From positions 1,612,001 through 1,676,000 of the forward strand of contig CP064953.1 in assembly GCA_015679245.1 (NCBI GenBank): 64,000 bases of DNA, given 5' to 3'. The stretch is from Actinomycetaceae bacterium zg-1166. Lineage in GTDB: Bacteria; Actinomycetota; Actinomycetes; Actinomycetales; Actinomycetaceae. Shown piece by piece: positions 26,654 to 35,337 of this stretch. The notes below the pieces were generated by a model that was not told the DNA's origin, made no database searches, and saw only the letters and a program-made list of their open reading frames with translations. Both the position numbers and the translations under genes were made by a program. Numbering within the stretch: position 1 is the first letter of the stretch; the number at the start of each line of letters is the position of its first letter.

Positions 26654-26974
26654 ATGAAGGGTCGAAAAATCTACGCGCTGCTCGCTGTACCGGCACTCGC
26701 ACTTGCACTCGGTGCGTGCGGCTCAGGGAGTGGAAAACCCTCAAAAGAAGAATTCCGCAAAGCACTTCTCTCTCAGTACGACGAAGATCAACAACTCTCA
26801 GATTCGGATAAAGAAAAAGTCGGCGCCCTCTTGGACTGCATGGTTGATGACAGCTACGAAAAGCTCTCCGAACAAGGCATCAAAGATGCCATTGACGGGC
26901 GCGACATCACCAATAAAGACGACCAGAAAGCCCTCCAAGAGGTTGTGGCCACCTGCTTGAAGGGTGTGAAATAG
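26654..26974 (+). CDS. Small secreted lipoprotein
   Basis: A 106-aa product with a lipoprotein signal peptide (MKGRKIYALLAVPALALALG, then AC, lipobox ALGAC). The mature ~84 residues are charged and mostly helical, with two Cys (LDCMVDD and VATCLKG) that probably form a disulfide. GGAGG lies 7-8 nt before the ATG. No domain is recognised. It diverges from the tad operon. Confidence 0.8.
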   Translation: MKGRKIYALLAVPALALALGACGSGSGKPSKEEFRKALLSQYDEDQQLSDSDKEKVGALLDCMVDDSYEKLSEQGIKDAIDGRDITNKDDQKALQEVVATCLKGVK

Positions 26975-27122
26975 CTCACTGTATGTGGCGTACTTTCGTA
27001 TTTCTAGTGCGGCGAGCTTCCACAACTTAGAGGTCGTTGTGCCTTAGCGTGGTGGAGATAGCTAGCCGCCGCACCAGGAATACCGGCGTGGCGGTGGTGC
27101 ACGCCAAGTAGAGGAGGGCCTT

Positions 27123-28511
27123 GTGTCACAACCTGTAGATCCCTACAGCTCATCCACCCGCCGTGAGAACCACGAGGACGATATCCTCGCCCCAATCTCC
27201 TCGCATGGCTCCTCCTTCGCAGAATCTACAAGCCACGAGGGTATGGATCCCGCGTTCGACAAAGAAGCTCACAAGCAGCGCGAAGAACTAGCGGCTGCGC
27301 GAGCAGCTCAGACAGCTAAGAGTAGGGAGAATTCTGGATCTTCATCCTCCGCGCCCGCTTACCCCTCCCTCGGTGCTGCTGTCGGTATTCGCACGGGCGC
27401 CAGTGCAGCCTCGGCACCCTCAGCTGCCTCAGCCGCCTCTACGGCTTCCTCTCTGTTGCAGGACGTTTCCACTAGTCAATCGTTAAGAAGCGACGCTACA
27501 ACTCGGCGGGGAGATTCATCCGGCAGCATCACCAGAGTCCCTGTGTGGGAGCGCGTAGGTGGAGAGAATGCTAGCGCAGGCGAACTGGGAGACTCCCGCA
27601 CAGGGTGGGAGCGCGTAGGTGGGGAAAATTCGCCCGTCCCCACGGCAACAGACTCCCGCGAGGCTTCCCCCACCTCCCCTTACTCTGCGCAGGTGCCCGC
27701 GGATTCTTCATATCCCGCTTCTTCCTTGGCTCCCCTCAGCGAAAGCACCACAGATTCATCCACCGCCGAAACTTCCTCTACCCCGCATAGCTTCCCTGAT
27801 GGCACGACGATCGTTTCAGATCCACCTTCCACCGGAAGCTGGGCACAAACTGAGGATAGTGCCACAACCTGGGGAAGTACTCCTGAAATCTGGGGTGAAG
27901 AATCCCATGTGCCTCATACGGAAGAGAAAAATCTGGATCTTCCTACTATCCCTGGACGCGGTTGGGCACATACTCTCTCCCTCCTCTTTACACTTCTCCT
28001 CACTCCTCTAGCCTGGTACATCCTTTCCGATGCGAGCATCCGCTTAGGTCTTGTCGCTGGAAACCCATGGGAGAGTGGCGCCCTCAACTTTGCCGCTCTT
28101 GGTGAACTCATTGGCGGCCTGGCAATTACCGGGGTGATATGGGCAATTGCACGCACTTCCTCACTGGGAGCTCACATCGTCGGTTGGATCGTCTCAATCG
28201 CGGGAGTAGCCGCTCTTCTCACCCCCACCTTCACTCAGAAGAATATCCTTACCCCACTTGAAGATTCGATCGGCAACTTCAACAATTTCACAGCGAATCT
28301 GGTTCACCATCTCAACCTTGACCTTGCCTCCGGACGCATCTTCATCTTCGGTATGCTCCTTGTTTTCACCGCTTTTGTTTCTCACACTGCACGAAAGCGC
28401 GGAGAAACAAGTGGAGCACTACTCGCTCGTCGTGACACAGTGGCTGGGAAACGCGAGGCTCGTCACACGACAACTGCACACACACGGGAGGCCGGAGAAA
28501 GCACACACTGA
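27123..28511 (+). CDS. Membrane protein with long Ser/Thr/Pro-rich N-terminal domain
   Basis: A 462-aa protein of unknown function. Residues 1-270 are polar and low-complexity, rich in Ser, Ala, Glu and Thr, with two copies of a WERVGGEN unit 20 residues apart (60 bp at DNA level) and a Glu-rich Trp-containing region around residue 245. Residues 275-430 hold about four hydrophobic helices (for example LSLLFTLLLTPLAWYILSDA and IFIFGMLLVFTAFVSH). The C-terminal tail is basic. The N-terminal region is expected to be cytoplasmic or a linker. AGGAGGG lies 4-5 nt before the GTG. It overlaps the next gene by 1 nt, so they are cotranscribed. Confidence 0.75.
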   Translation: MSQPVDPYSSSTRRENHEDDILAPISSHGSSFAESTSHEGMDPAFDKEAHKQREELAAARAAQTAKSRENSGSSSSAPAYPSLGAAVGIRTGASAASAPSAASAASTASSLLQDVSTSQSLRSDATTRRGDSSGSITRVPVWERVGGENASAGELGDSRTGWERVGGENSPVPTATDSREASPTSPYSAQVPADSSYPASSLAPLSESTTDSSTAETSSTPHSFPDGTTIVSDPPSTGSWAQTEDSATTWGSTPEIWGEESHVPHTEEKNLDLPTIPGRGWAHTLSLLFTLLLTPLAWYILSDASIRLGLVAGNPWESGALNFAALGELIGGLAITGVIWAIARTSSLGAHIVGWIVSIAGVAALLTPTFTQKNILTPLEDSIGNFNNFTANLVHHLNLDLASGRIFIFGMLLVFTAFVSHTARKRGETSGALLARRDTVAGKREARHTTTAHTREAGESTH

Positions 28512-29428
28512 TGAGCCCAGCCGATAACTCTTGTCTCTATCTCGAAGGGCCGTGGGCGCATAAGTTCGTACAGGCCAACGGGTGTCAATTCCATCTGGCA
28601 CATATGGGAGAGCATCGTGAAGATGCTCCACTCGTTCTTCTTCTGCATGGATTCCCCGAATACTGGTGGGCCTGGCGCAACCATATTGAAACGATTGCTG
28701 AAGCTGGCTACGAAGTGGCCGCAGTGGATCTGCGTGGAATCGGAGGATCAGATAAGGGGCCGAACTCGGCTGATGCTCTTCTTCTCACTCGTGATATTCC
28801 GGCACTTGTGCGCAGCCTCGGTGCCTCGCGTGCAGTGGTGATTGGACACGGGCGTGGAGGCCAGCTCGCTTGGTCTGCTCCCACTCTTGAACCTGACATA
28901 TTCGAGGGAGTGCTCACCTTTTCCTCCCCACATACACGCACACTTCAGCGTCTAGGAACTCACCTCACACTGCGTACATGGCGCCACGTGCTATGCACTT
29001 TCCTTCCGGCATTGCCCAAACGCTCTCTCGCCGACGCTCGTCGAATGAGCAAACTTCTCGCCTCATGGTCTGCTCCGGCCAATATGGGTGCTTCATCTCA
29101 AGCAGAGCTCTATGCAGCAGCAATGCGTCTTCCCGAAGCTGCCGATGTGGCAGTGGAACAACTGCGTTGGGCCTACACCTCACTTCAGCGCCCTAACGCG
29201 CAGCGGCTCTTTGACCTCACACGTCACCCGATCTCTATTCCCACCTGGACGGTGCGTGGAGCTCTGGATCCACTTCTACCCGAACGCGCCTGGAACCGTG
29301 ACCACACTTTCACTACCGGATCTTATCGTCACATTGTGGTGCCCGATGCTGGGCATTTTGTACCCGAAGAAGCCCCTGAGATCAGCGCACGTATCATCCT
29401 CGATTTCCTCGTGGCGTGCCAACGCTGA
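28511..29428 (+). CDS. Alpha/beta-hydrolase, EphE-like; nucleophile position is Gly
   Basis: A 305-aa alpha/beta-hydrolase of the epoxide-hydrolase group. LLHGFPEYWWAWRNHIETIA supplies the HGFP oxyanion motif, DLRGIGGSDKG follows, and the Asp and His of the triad can be placed (VRGALDPLLPE and VPDAGHFVPEE). The nucleophile elbow reads VIGHGRGGQLAW: the residue that is Asp in epoxide hydrolases or Ser in esterases is Gly. It could be inactive or use another mechanism. It occupies the place of M. tuberculosis ephE (Rv3670) relative to nth, crp and ponA. Cotranscribed with the preceding membrane protein. Confidence 0.82.
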   Translation: MSPADNSCLYLEGPWAHKFVQANGCQFHLAHMGEHREDAPLVLLLHGFPEYWWAWRNHIETIAEAGYEVAAVDLRGIGGSDKGPNSADALLLTRDIPALVRSLGASRAVVIGHGRGGQLAWSAPTLEPDIFEGVLTFSSPHTRTLQRLGTHLTLRTWRHVLCTFLPALPKRSLADARRMSKLLASWSAPANMGASSQAELYAAAMRLPEAADVAVEQLRWAYTSLQRPNAQRLFDLTRHPISIPTWTVRGALDPLLPERAWNRDHTFTTGSYRHIVVPDAGHFVPEEAPEISARIILDFLVACQR

Positions 29429-29568
29429 GAGCCTCATTTACCTCCACTTTACTTTCGCTCATCGTTCAAAAAGGCTGGAAGACACGCCTCCCTCTAAGCT
29501 CCACTACTCTCTGGTGGGTCTCTCCACGCTTAGTAGACTCCGGCACTCTCAGGCTCGCTCCAACGCAC

Positions 29569-30390
29569 TCAGGATTCTCCGGGAGAAAGATTGTGTGAGC
29601 GGCTAGAGCTGAAGGGCAGACCTACGTAGATCTCGTAGGAAGGGCAGAGCGCAGCAAGTGGGCACGTGAGGCATTCAGGTTTTCGCGAATGACAGACCGC
29701 ACGCCCGTGATCTATGACGCGGTGACAAATAATTGTCCAATCATCACAGGGGAGAATCTTGGCAAGTTCAAGCTCTGCTTTACCAGGGTCAGTATGACGT
29801 GTCCATCCCCAGCGCCGTGCAAGTCGGCCCACGTGGGTGTCTACTGTAATTCCGGGGATTGCGAAGGCGTTGCCGAGCACAACATTTGCCGTCTTGCGCC
29901 CCACACCTGGGAGAGTAATAAGATCCTCAAGACGTGCGGGTACCTCTCCACCAAACTCCGAGCAGAGTGAAGCAGCTAACCCCTGGCATGAGCGCGCCTT
30001 CGCTCGGAAAAAACCAAGAGGATGGAGGATCTCTTCAAGCTCCATGCGCTTAGCCCCTGCCATCGTTTCGGGATCTGGATACTTCTCGAAGAGGATCGGT
30101 GTCACTGAGTTCACACGCGCATCGGTAGTTTGAGCGGAGAGAACAGTGGCGACAAGGAGTTCGAAAGGATTGCGAAAATTGAGGGCGCAGTGCGAATCGG
30201 GGTAGAGGCGTGCCAAGGCCTCGCATATCTGGCTGGCCACTTCCTTGCGTGCAGCGAGTGCACGCGGGCGTGGTGGGAATTTCTGAGCTGCTGTGCTGCG
30301 GCGTTTCTTCGTAGAGCCAGTGGCTCCACTATGCGATGACGAGGGCGATTGTGGCATAAGGCTACTGTAATAGTTCCGTATCGAACCCAC
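29569..30390 (-). CDS. nth: Endonuclease III
   Basis: DNA glycosylase/AP lyase that removes oxidised pyrimidines. The 273-aa product has the helix-hairpin-helix with the catalytic Lys (LPGVGRKTANVVLGNAF), the catalytic Asp in VDTHVGRLARRWGW, and the Fe-S cluster ligands C-x6-C-x2-C-x5-C (CHSRKPECLTCPLAALC). A ~35-residue basic N-terminal extension precedes the core. The GTG at 30390 has AGG a few nt upstream; an ATG at 30357 is an alternative with no clear ribosome-binding site. Diverges from crp, as in M. tuberculosis. Confidence 0.94.
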   Translation of the reverse strand: MGSIRNYYSSLMPQSPSSSHSGATGSTKKRRSTAAQKFPPRPRALAARKEVASQICEALARLYPDSHCALNFRNPFELLVATVLSAQTTDARVNSVTPILFEKYPDPETMAGAKRMELEEILHPLGFFRAKARSCQGLAASLCSEFGGEVPARLEDLITLPGVGRKTANVVLGNAFAIPGITVDTHVGRLARRWGWTRHTDPGKAELELAKILPCDDWTIICHRVIDHGRAVCHSRKPECLTCPLAALCPSYEIYVGLPFSSSRSHNLSPGES

Positions 30391-30524
30391 CGTACCTGCA
30401 CGCTATTGACCCGAGTAGCATAGAGCCTTTTCTCATTTGAATGCCCCGCACCTGACCCGTGACACTACCCATCTTCCCCGTTTACACTTCCTCAACCTCC
30501 AATGTGTTTCCCACGGTGCCACGA

Positions 30525-30540
30525 TGTGACATATATGGCA
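30525..30540 (+). promoter_or_regulatory. Possible Crp/GlxR site in the crp promoter
   Basis: TGTGACATATATGGCA resembles the actinobacterial consensus TGTGA-N6-TCACA: the left half is perfect, the right half matches 3 of 5. TATAGT directly downstream (30541-30546) could be a -10 element, placing the site over the -35 region. Autoregulation is inferred. Confidence 0.4.
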
Positions 30541-30616
30541 TATAGTTATGGTGATGATGTAATAAACCCCCGCACGAGGGGATCGAAGCGTCAAATTCCG
30601 CAGTGAAAGGGATGAG

Positions 30617-31294
30617 ATGGACACGAGTGTTCTCAAGGCAGTTCCACTTTTCAAAGATCTCGGCGATGAAGACCTCGCCGCCCTGTCCGAACTTATGAGC
30701 GAAACGAGCCTCAAGCGCGGCGATTCGCTCTTCCGCGAAGGTGATGAGGGCGACCGCCTTTACATTATCACCGAAGGCAAAGTGAAGCTCAGCCACTCTT
30801 CCGATGACGGTCGCGAGAATCTCATCGCCGTACTCGGCCCTGGTGAAATCATCGGAGAACTTTCCCTCTTTGACCTGGGAGCACGTTCTTCTACCGTGAC
30901 GGCGATTGCTCCTACCAAACTCTTTGCGCTCTCGCACAAGGAAATGATGGTCTTTCTTACAGCCCACCCCGAACTCTCCCAGTCGATGCTGCGCGAACTC
31001 GCCCGCCGCCTGCGCCATACGAACGAACAGATGGCCGACCTTGTATTCTCCGATGTTCCTGGACGCGTGGCCAAGGCTCTCCTTGACCTTGCCAACCGCT
31101 TCGGAGAGCGCACCCCCGAAGGTATCTATGTGGCGCATGACCTCACTCAAGAAGAGCTCGCCCACCTTGTCGGAGCCTCACGTGAAACTGTCAATAAGTC
31201 TCTTGCCGATTTCGTCTCTCGTGGGTGGATCCGCCTTGAAGGCCGTGCCGTGCTCCTCATTGAACTTGCACGTCTCCAGCGCCGTGCCCATTGA
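30617..31294 (+). CDS. crp: Crp/Fnr-family regulator (GlxR-like)
   Basis: cAMP-responsive global regulator. The 225-aa product has the cyclic-nucleotide-binding domain: LFREGDEGDRLYIITEGKVK, the phosphate-binding cassette IGELSLFDLGARSSTVTA (about residue 85), a long dimer helix and a C-terminal winged helix with recognition helix LTQEELAHLVGASRETVNKS. It is a close relative of GlxR/Rv3676. Start ATG follows GGGATGAG. It stands between nth and ridA as in mycobacteria. A 24-bp terminator hairpin follows. Confidence 0.94.
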   Translation: MDTSVLKAVPLFKDLGDEDLAALSELMSETSLKRGDSLFREGDEGDRLYIITEGKVKLSHSSDDGRENLIAVLGPGEIIGELSLFDLGARSSTVTAIAPTKLFALSHKEMMVFLTAHPELSQSMLRELARRLRHTNEQMADLVFSDVPGRVAKALLDLANRFGERTPEGIYVAHDLTQEELAHLVGASRETVNKSLADFVSRGWIRLEGRAVLLIELARLQRRAH

Positions 31295-31379
31295 AGGAGT
31301 CAGTCCCGCAAGGGACTCAAATCTGAGCACATGCTTCTTCCACACGTAAGCGACACAATCTGATCGAAAGATCGCGTGT

Positions 31380-31432
31380 GGAGCAGCATGAGAGAAGGGG
31401 AGCTTCATGCTCCCCTTCTCTCATGCTGCTCC
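31380..31432. terminator. 24-bp perfect hairpin after crp
   Basis: Arms 31380-31403 and 31409-31432 are perfect complements, with loop TTCAT. This is the longest of the hairpins in the window. It lies 85 nt after the crp stop. There is no U-tract. Likely terminator of crp. Confidence 0.7.
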
Positions 31433-31494
31433 ACATTCAGGCAAGTGTGGCTTGTAGAGGTTCAAGACCAAAAAGTATTTGGGGCTAATAGGTT

Positions 31495-31519
31495 GTGAGC
31501 CTGGGTCACCCAGGCTCAC
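31495..31519. terminator. 12-bp hairpin before ridA 3' end
   Basis: Arms 31495-31506 and 31508-31519 are perfect complements, folding as a 10-bp stem with a 5-nt loop. It is about 90 nt past the ridA stop on the minus strand, so it probably terminates ridA, back to back with the crp terminator. Nothing else is seen in the 31295-31608 gap. Confidence 0.55.
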
Positions 31520-31608
31520 CCAGGATACTTCCTTATGATTTCCCTACGGTGTTCTCATCTTCTTCCGAGGAATCTCCACCGTCGGGCTCGGCAAGTTCGT
31601 CAGGCTCG

Positions 31609-32073
31609 TCAGCCTCGCACACGGCAGATGAGTTCGACTTCCACAGGAGAATCGAGAGGAAGCACTGCCACCCCTACAGCCGAGCGAGTATGGGAACCTG
31701 CCTCCCCAAAGATCTCTCCTAGAACTTCAGAAGCCCCATTAGCCACAGCCGGTTGTCCTGTAAAATCCACCGTCGAAGCCACAAAAACCGTCACGTGGCT
31801 AATGGATTCGATCTCGTCAATACCACCGGCCACTGAAGCAGCAGCAGCAAGAGCGTTGAGAGCCCCCTGGCGCGCCTGGCGATAGGCTTCGTCGGGGCTG
31901 ACCTCAGCCCCGACTTTTCCTGTGAAAGGGAGCTTTCCTTCCACAAAGGGAAGCTGACCAGAGGTGCGCACTTCTCGCCCGTGGCGCAAAGCGGGAACAT
32001 AAGCAGCCACGGGTGCGGCCACCTTCGGAAGCGCAATGCCAAGTTCAGCTAGACGTTCAGAGGTATGAGACAT
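31609..32073 (-). CDS. RidA-family protein (Rid/YjgF/UK114-like)
   Basis: A 154-aa enamine/imine deaminase-like protein. It has HGREVRTSGQLPFVEGKLPF, the ARQGALNALAAAASVAGGID stretch and an HVTVFVAST strand; the C-terminal part ends HTRSAVGVAVLPLDSPVEVE, with the R-x-x-V/A-x-V-x-x-LP signature. This matches the Rv3678c group, which is longer than classic ~128-aa RidA. ATG 32073 has GGAAGGA 6 nt upstream and is chosen over the longer frame. Possibly cotranscribed with the DUF4177 gene upstream. Confidence 0.9.
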   Translation of the reverse strand: MSHTSERLAELGIALPKVAAPVAAYVPALRHGREVRTSGQLPFVEGKLPFTGKVGAEVSPDEAYRQARQGALNALAAAASVAGGIDEIESISHVTVFVASTVDFTGQPAVANGASEVLGEIFGEAGSHTRSAVGVAVLPLDSPVEVELICRVRG

Positions 32074-32247
32074 AAGAAATCCTTCCCGACAGTAAAGTAC
32101 TGATAGCACCAGATTCACAACGTCTGATTCCTATCAACACAACCCATCACAGACTTTGCCTTTACGAAATTTCAGGCTTACGAAGCTGCTGATACTGTTC
32201 GCTTGATATTGTTCGCCGTCTTATGGCTATGGAGGCTCACAGAAAAT

Positions 32248-32403
32248 CTAGGAGCGCGGGCGCTTAAGATAAGCGACGAGATTCGCACCATCAGGTCCAG
32301 GAACAACCTGGACGAGTTCCCAGCCCTCGTCACCCCAGGTGTCGAGAATGTTCTTAGTGTTGTGAATGAGCAACGGAATTGTTGCGTACTCCCATGTAGT
32401 CAT
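32248..32403 (-). CDS. DUF4177 family protein (51 aa)
   Basis: A small gene translated directly from the sequence. Product begins MTTWEYATIPLLIHNTKNIL and continues DTWGDEGWELVQVVPGPDG before ending in a basic tail. The pattern W-E-Y-..., then LD-WG-EGWELV-V- is the DUF4177 signature. M. tuberculosis Rv3678A occupies the same position between ridA and whiB4. Function is unknown in the family. Confidence 0.85.
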   Translation of the reverse strand: MTTWEYATIPLLIHNTKNILDTWGDEGWELVQVVPGPDGANLVAYLKRPRS

Positions 32404-32504
32404 GCTCCCATCCTAGCCAGGCAGATCTGGAGGGCGGAGTGCTTTCCACACTGTGCTTGCGCCACCTCATGCCGACGAGAGGACTCACGCTCTCTCATGA
32501 CATT

Positions 32505-32930
32505 TCACAGGTTTGAAGCTCCTACGCGCTCAAGGCTATTCTCCTCACACTTCGTGGCAGCACTCGCACTACATTTACGCGCCTCTGCCATAAGAACGGT
32601 GAGTTTGTACAGTTCTTCACGAGTAGGAATGCGGCCAGCGCGGATGTCGAAAGCAACTTCCTGATTCGGAAAAGCAAACCATTCGCGCCAATCGGTATCT
32701 TCTGGCATGGCACGAAGGAGAGATCGGCGTTCGCGCTCGGTAAGGCCACCCCACACTCCGAACGCAATTTTCGATTCGAGTGCCTCAATAAGGCAATCCA
32801 TGCGCACAGGGCAGCTGAGGCACATCTGACGGACTTGGCGTTGAGCTGCGCCAGTAGCAAAGAGAGTATCGGGATCTTGTGCCGTACATACACCGTGAGT
32901 CGCCCATGCTTGTTTCTGAAAAAGCGACAT
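32505..32930 (-). CDS. WhiB-family redox-sensing regulator (WhiB4-like)
   Basis: A 141-aa Fe-S transcription factor specific to Actinobacteria. The four cluster Cys are at residues 15, 37, 40 and 46 (C-x21-C-x2-C-x5-C; QMCLSCPVRMDC). The G-[VI]-W-G-G turn follows in AFGVWGGLTERERRSLLR, with a basic C-terminal part for DNA binding. The C-terminal ~55 residues are longer than in short WhiBs. Its place next to the PBP gene matches whiB4 (Rv3681c), which responds to O2 and NO. Confidence 0.93.
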   Translation of the reverse strand: MSLFQKQAWATHGVCTAQDPDTLFATGAAQRQVRQMCLSCPVRMDCLIEALESKIAFGVWGGLTERERRSLLRAMPEDTDWREWFAFPNQEVAFDIRAGRIPTREELYKLTVLMAEARKCSASAATKCEENSLERVGASNL

Positions 32931-33101
32931 TGCTTGACTCCCTCCTGCGAGAACATCGTCGTCTCTGGAATGTTACAGGCATCACACCGACGCGACCATG
33001 ATAACCATAATTTCTCCAGAAACGCTAACTCACCGCAACCGGTCACCATACGTACTTGTCCTCCTCTCCCCTCTTCCAGCCGTAACACGTATTCTTGAAC
33101 C

Positions 33102-35297
33102 ATGCCTTCATCGTCTTCGCAAGCTGCACACGGACGTCAGATTATTACGTTCACGGCAGCTCTCCTTGCCGTATGTCTAGCAGGCGGCGCTCTTCTTGCT
33201 GGCCTCGCCCTACCCGCTGTGACAACCGTGGGTACCACAGTCAACGCCGGTACAGCAATGTTCAACGAAGTTCCCCAGAACCTGGGTTTCACTGAACCCT
33301 CCGAACAATCAGTGATCCTAGCCGCAGATGGAACACAACTCGCCAGCTTCTATGCGGAAAATAGAATCGTTGTCGATTCCGAACACATTTCTCAGCATAT
33401 GAAGAACGCCGTCGTAGCAATCGAAGATCGGCGTTTTTACGAGCATCATGGCATTGACCTGCAAGGTCTCATGCGCGCCTTTGTCAATAACGTGACAGGT
33501 GGAAACCTTGCTGGCGGCTCCTCTATCACTCAGCAGTACGTGAAGAATGCTCTCATTGAACAAGGCCGCATCTCAGGCGATACCACCCTTATTGACCAAG
33601 CCACCGAACGCACAATGGCGCGCAAGATCAACGAGGCGCGTTACGCCGTGGGTATCGAACGCACGATGTCCAAGGACGCAATCCTCACTGGATACCTCAA
33701 CCTTGCTCAGTTCGGAACCTCTTCCTACGGCGTTGAGGCAGCTTCTCGTCGTTTCTTCTCCAAGAGCGCTACAGATCTCACTGTTGCCGAATCGGCCACA
33801 CTCGCCGGTATTACACAATCTCCTGCACGCTGGGATCCAATCCGCCACCCCGAGGATTCTCAGACGCGCCGCAATGTGGTGCTCGGAGAAATGCTCTCCC
33901 TTGGCTTCATCGATCAAACACAGTACGACGAAGCTGTCGCAACCTCAGTAGCCGATATGCTCAACCCTTCCACGCCGACAAATGGCTGTGCTGCGGCAGG
34001 TATTTCTGCTTACTTCTGTTCCTATGCGGTCAAGGACGTGCTACGTGATACTTCGCTGGGTGCCGATCAGAATGAGCGTGTGGCTAAACTCTACCGCGGC
34101 GGCCTCACGATTCACTCCACACTTGACCCCAAGCGCCAGCAAGAGGCATATAACTCCCTCATCACCAATATCCCTGTCAACGACGGAACTCAGACAGCGA
34201 TCTCATCGGTGGAGCCACATACCGGGCATATTGTGGCAATGGCACAGAACACGAATTACGGCAATGCCACCGACGAAGATCCCACAGCTACACAGGTCAA
34301 TCTCAACGTCGGTGGAGATATGGGCGGCGGTGGCGGCTACCAGAGTGGATCGACATTTAAGATTTACACACTAATCGAGTGGCTCAAGCAAGGGCACAGC
34401 GCCAATGACGTGATTAACTCTAGCTCAAACCACTTTTCACGCAGTGACTTCACGATCTCATGTGCGCCAAAGTCCGCCGACGACTACAACGTCGTCAACC
34501 TTGAAGGCGTAGGTGGCGGAATGATGACAGTGCTTCAGTCCACACGTCTGTCGGTCAATGCTTCTTTCGTCTTAATGGCGACGAAACTCGACTACTGCAA
34601 TATCGCGAATAACGCCTTGGAGACTGGAGTCTCTCGCGGTGATGACAAGCCATGGTTCTACGGGCCTTCGATGGTTCTCGGAGCCAACGAAGTCACGCCC
34701 CTATCTATGGCCACATCAGTGGCAACGCTGGCAGCCGAGGGTAACACGTGCAAGCCGATGTCCTATACGAAAATCGTGGATCCGGAAGGAAAAACTATTT
34801 CGGAAAAGAAGCCTAACTGCCGGCAAGTTCTCGATAAAGAACTCGTGCGCAAAACAACCGCCGTGCTCTCACAGGTGGTGACACAAGGGGCAACAGGTGC
34901 TCGTGCCCAGATCCCTGGCCGTCAAGTAGCCGGTAAGACAGGTACCTCGAATATGGATCACGATGCCTGGTTCGTGGGTTACACCCCACAGTTGGCAGCT
35001 GCCGTGTGGCAAGGCCATATGACGGGGCAGATTTCTATGTTTAATGCTGTCATTAACGGAAAACGATACTCGGAGGTCTATGGCGGTTTGTTCCCGGCCA
35101 CAATTTTTAGCGAATACATGAGCAAAGCTCTTGAGGGGATGCCCCCTGTCGCCTTCATGCCTCCCACTTCTACTACCTCCACTCTCTACCAACAGCCCAC
35201 ACAAGCACCCGACGAGCTTGCAGAGGATACCGAGGAAGCCGAATCTTCTGTCCAGAATGAGGACGAGGACGAGTATGAGGAGGAGGAAGAAGGCTGA
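33102..35297 (+). CDS. Bifunctional penicillin-binding protein (PBP1A/PonA2-like)
   Basis: Class A PBP that polymerises and cross-links peptidoglycan. The 731-aa product has one N-terminal membrane anchor (about residues 14-45), the GT51 domain (VAIEDRRFYEHHGIDLQGLM and GGSSITQQYVKNALIEQ) and a transpeptidase domain with SxxK as SGSTFKIY (about residue 419), SxN as SVN, and KTGTSN (about residue 615). The last ~25 residues are a run of Glu and Asp. It is the counterpart of ponA2 (Rv3682) next to whiB4. No PASTA domain is seen. Likely cotranscribed with the metallophosphoesterase 40 nt downstream. Confidence 0.94.
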   Translation: MPSSSSQAAHGRQIITFTAALLAVCLAGGALLAGLALPAVTTVGTTVNAGTAMFNEVPQNLGFTEPSEQSVILAADGTQLASFYAENRIVVDSEHISQHMKNAVVAIEDRRFYEHHGIDLQGLMRAFVNNVTGGNLAGGSSITQQYVKNALIEQGRISGDTTLIDQATERTMARKINEARYAVGIERTMSKDAILTGYLNLAQFGTSSYGVEAASRRFFSKSATDLTVAESATLAGITQSPARWDPIRHPEDSQTRRNVVLGEMLSLGFIDQTQYDEAVATSVADMLNPSTPTNGCAAAGISAYFCSYAVKDVLRDTSLGADQNERVAKLYRGGLTIHSTLDPKRQQEAYNSLITNIPVNDGTQTAISSVEPHTGHIVAMAQNTNYGNATDEDPTATQVNLNVGGDMGGGGGYQSGSTFKIYTLIEWLKQGHSANDVINSSSNHFSRSDFTISCAPKSADDYNVVNLEGVGGGMMTVLQSTRLSVNASFVLMATKLDYCNIANNALETGVSRGDDKPWFYGPSMVLGANEVTPLSMATSVATLAAEGNTCKPMSYTKIVDPEGKTISEKKPNCRQVLDKELVRKTTAVLSQVVTQGATGARAQIPGRQVAGKTGTSNMDHDAWFVGYTPQLAAAVWQGHMTGQISMFNAVINGKRYSEVYGGLFPATIFSEYMSKALEGMPPVAFMPPTSTTSTLYQQPTQAPDELAEDTEEAESSVQNEDEDEYEEEEEG

Positions 35298-35337
35298 GGG
35301 CTGGCGGCATTGAGCCAGAAAACGGGGTTGTAAAGTT

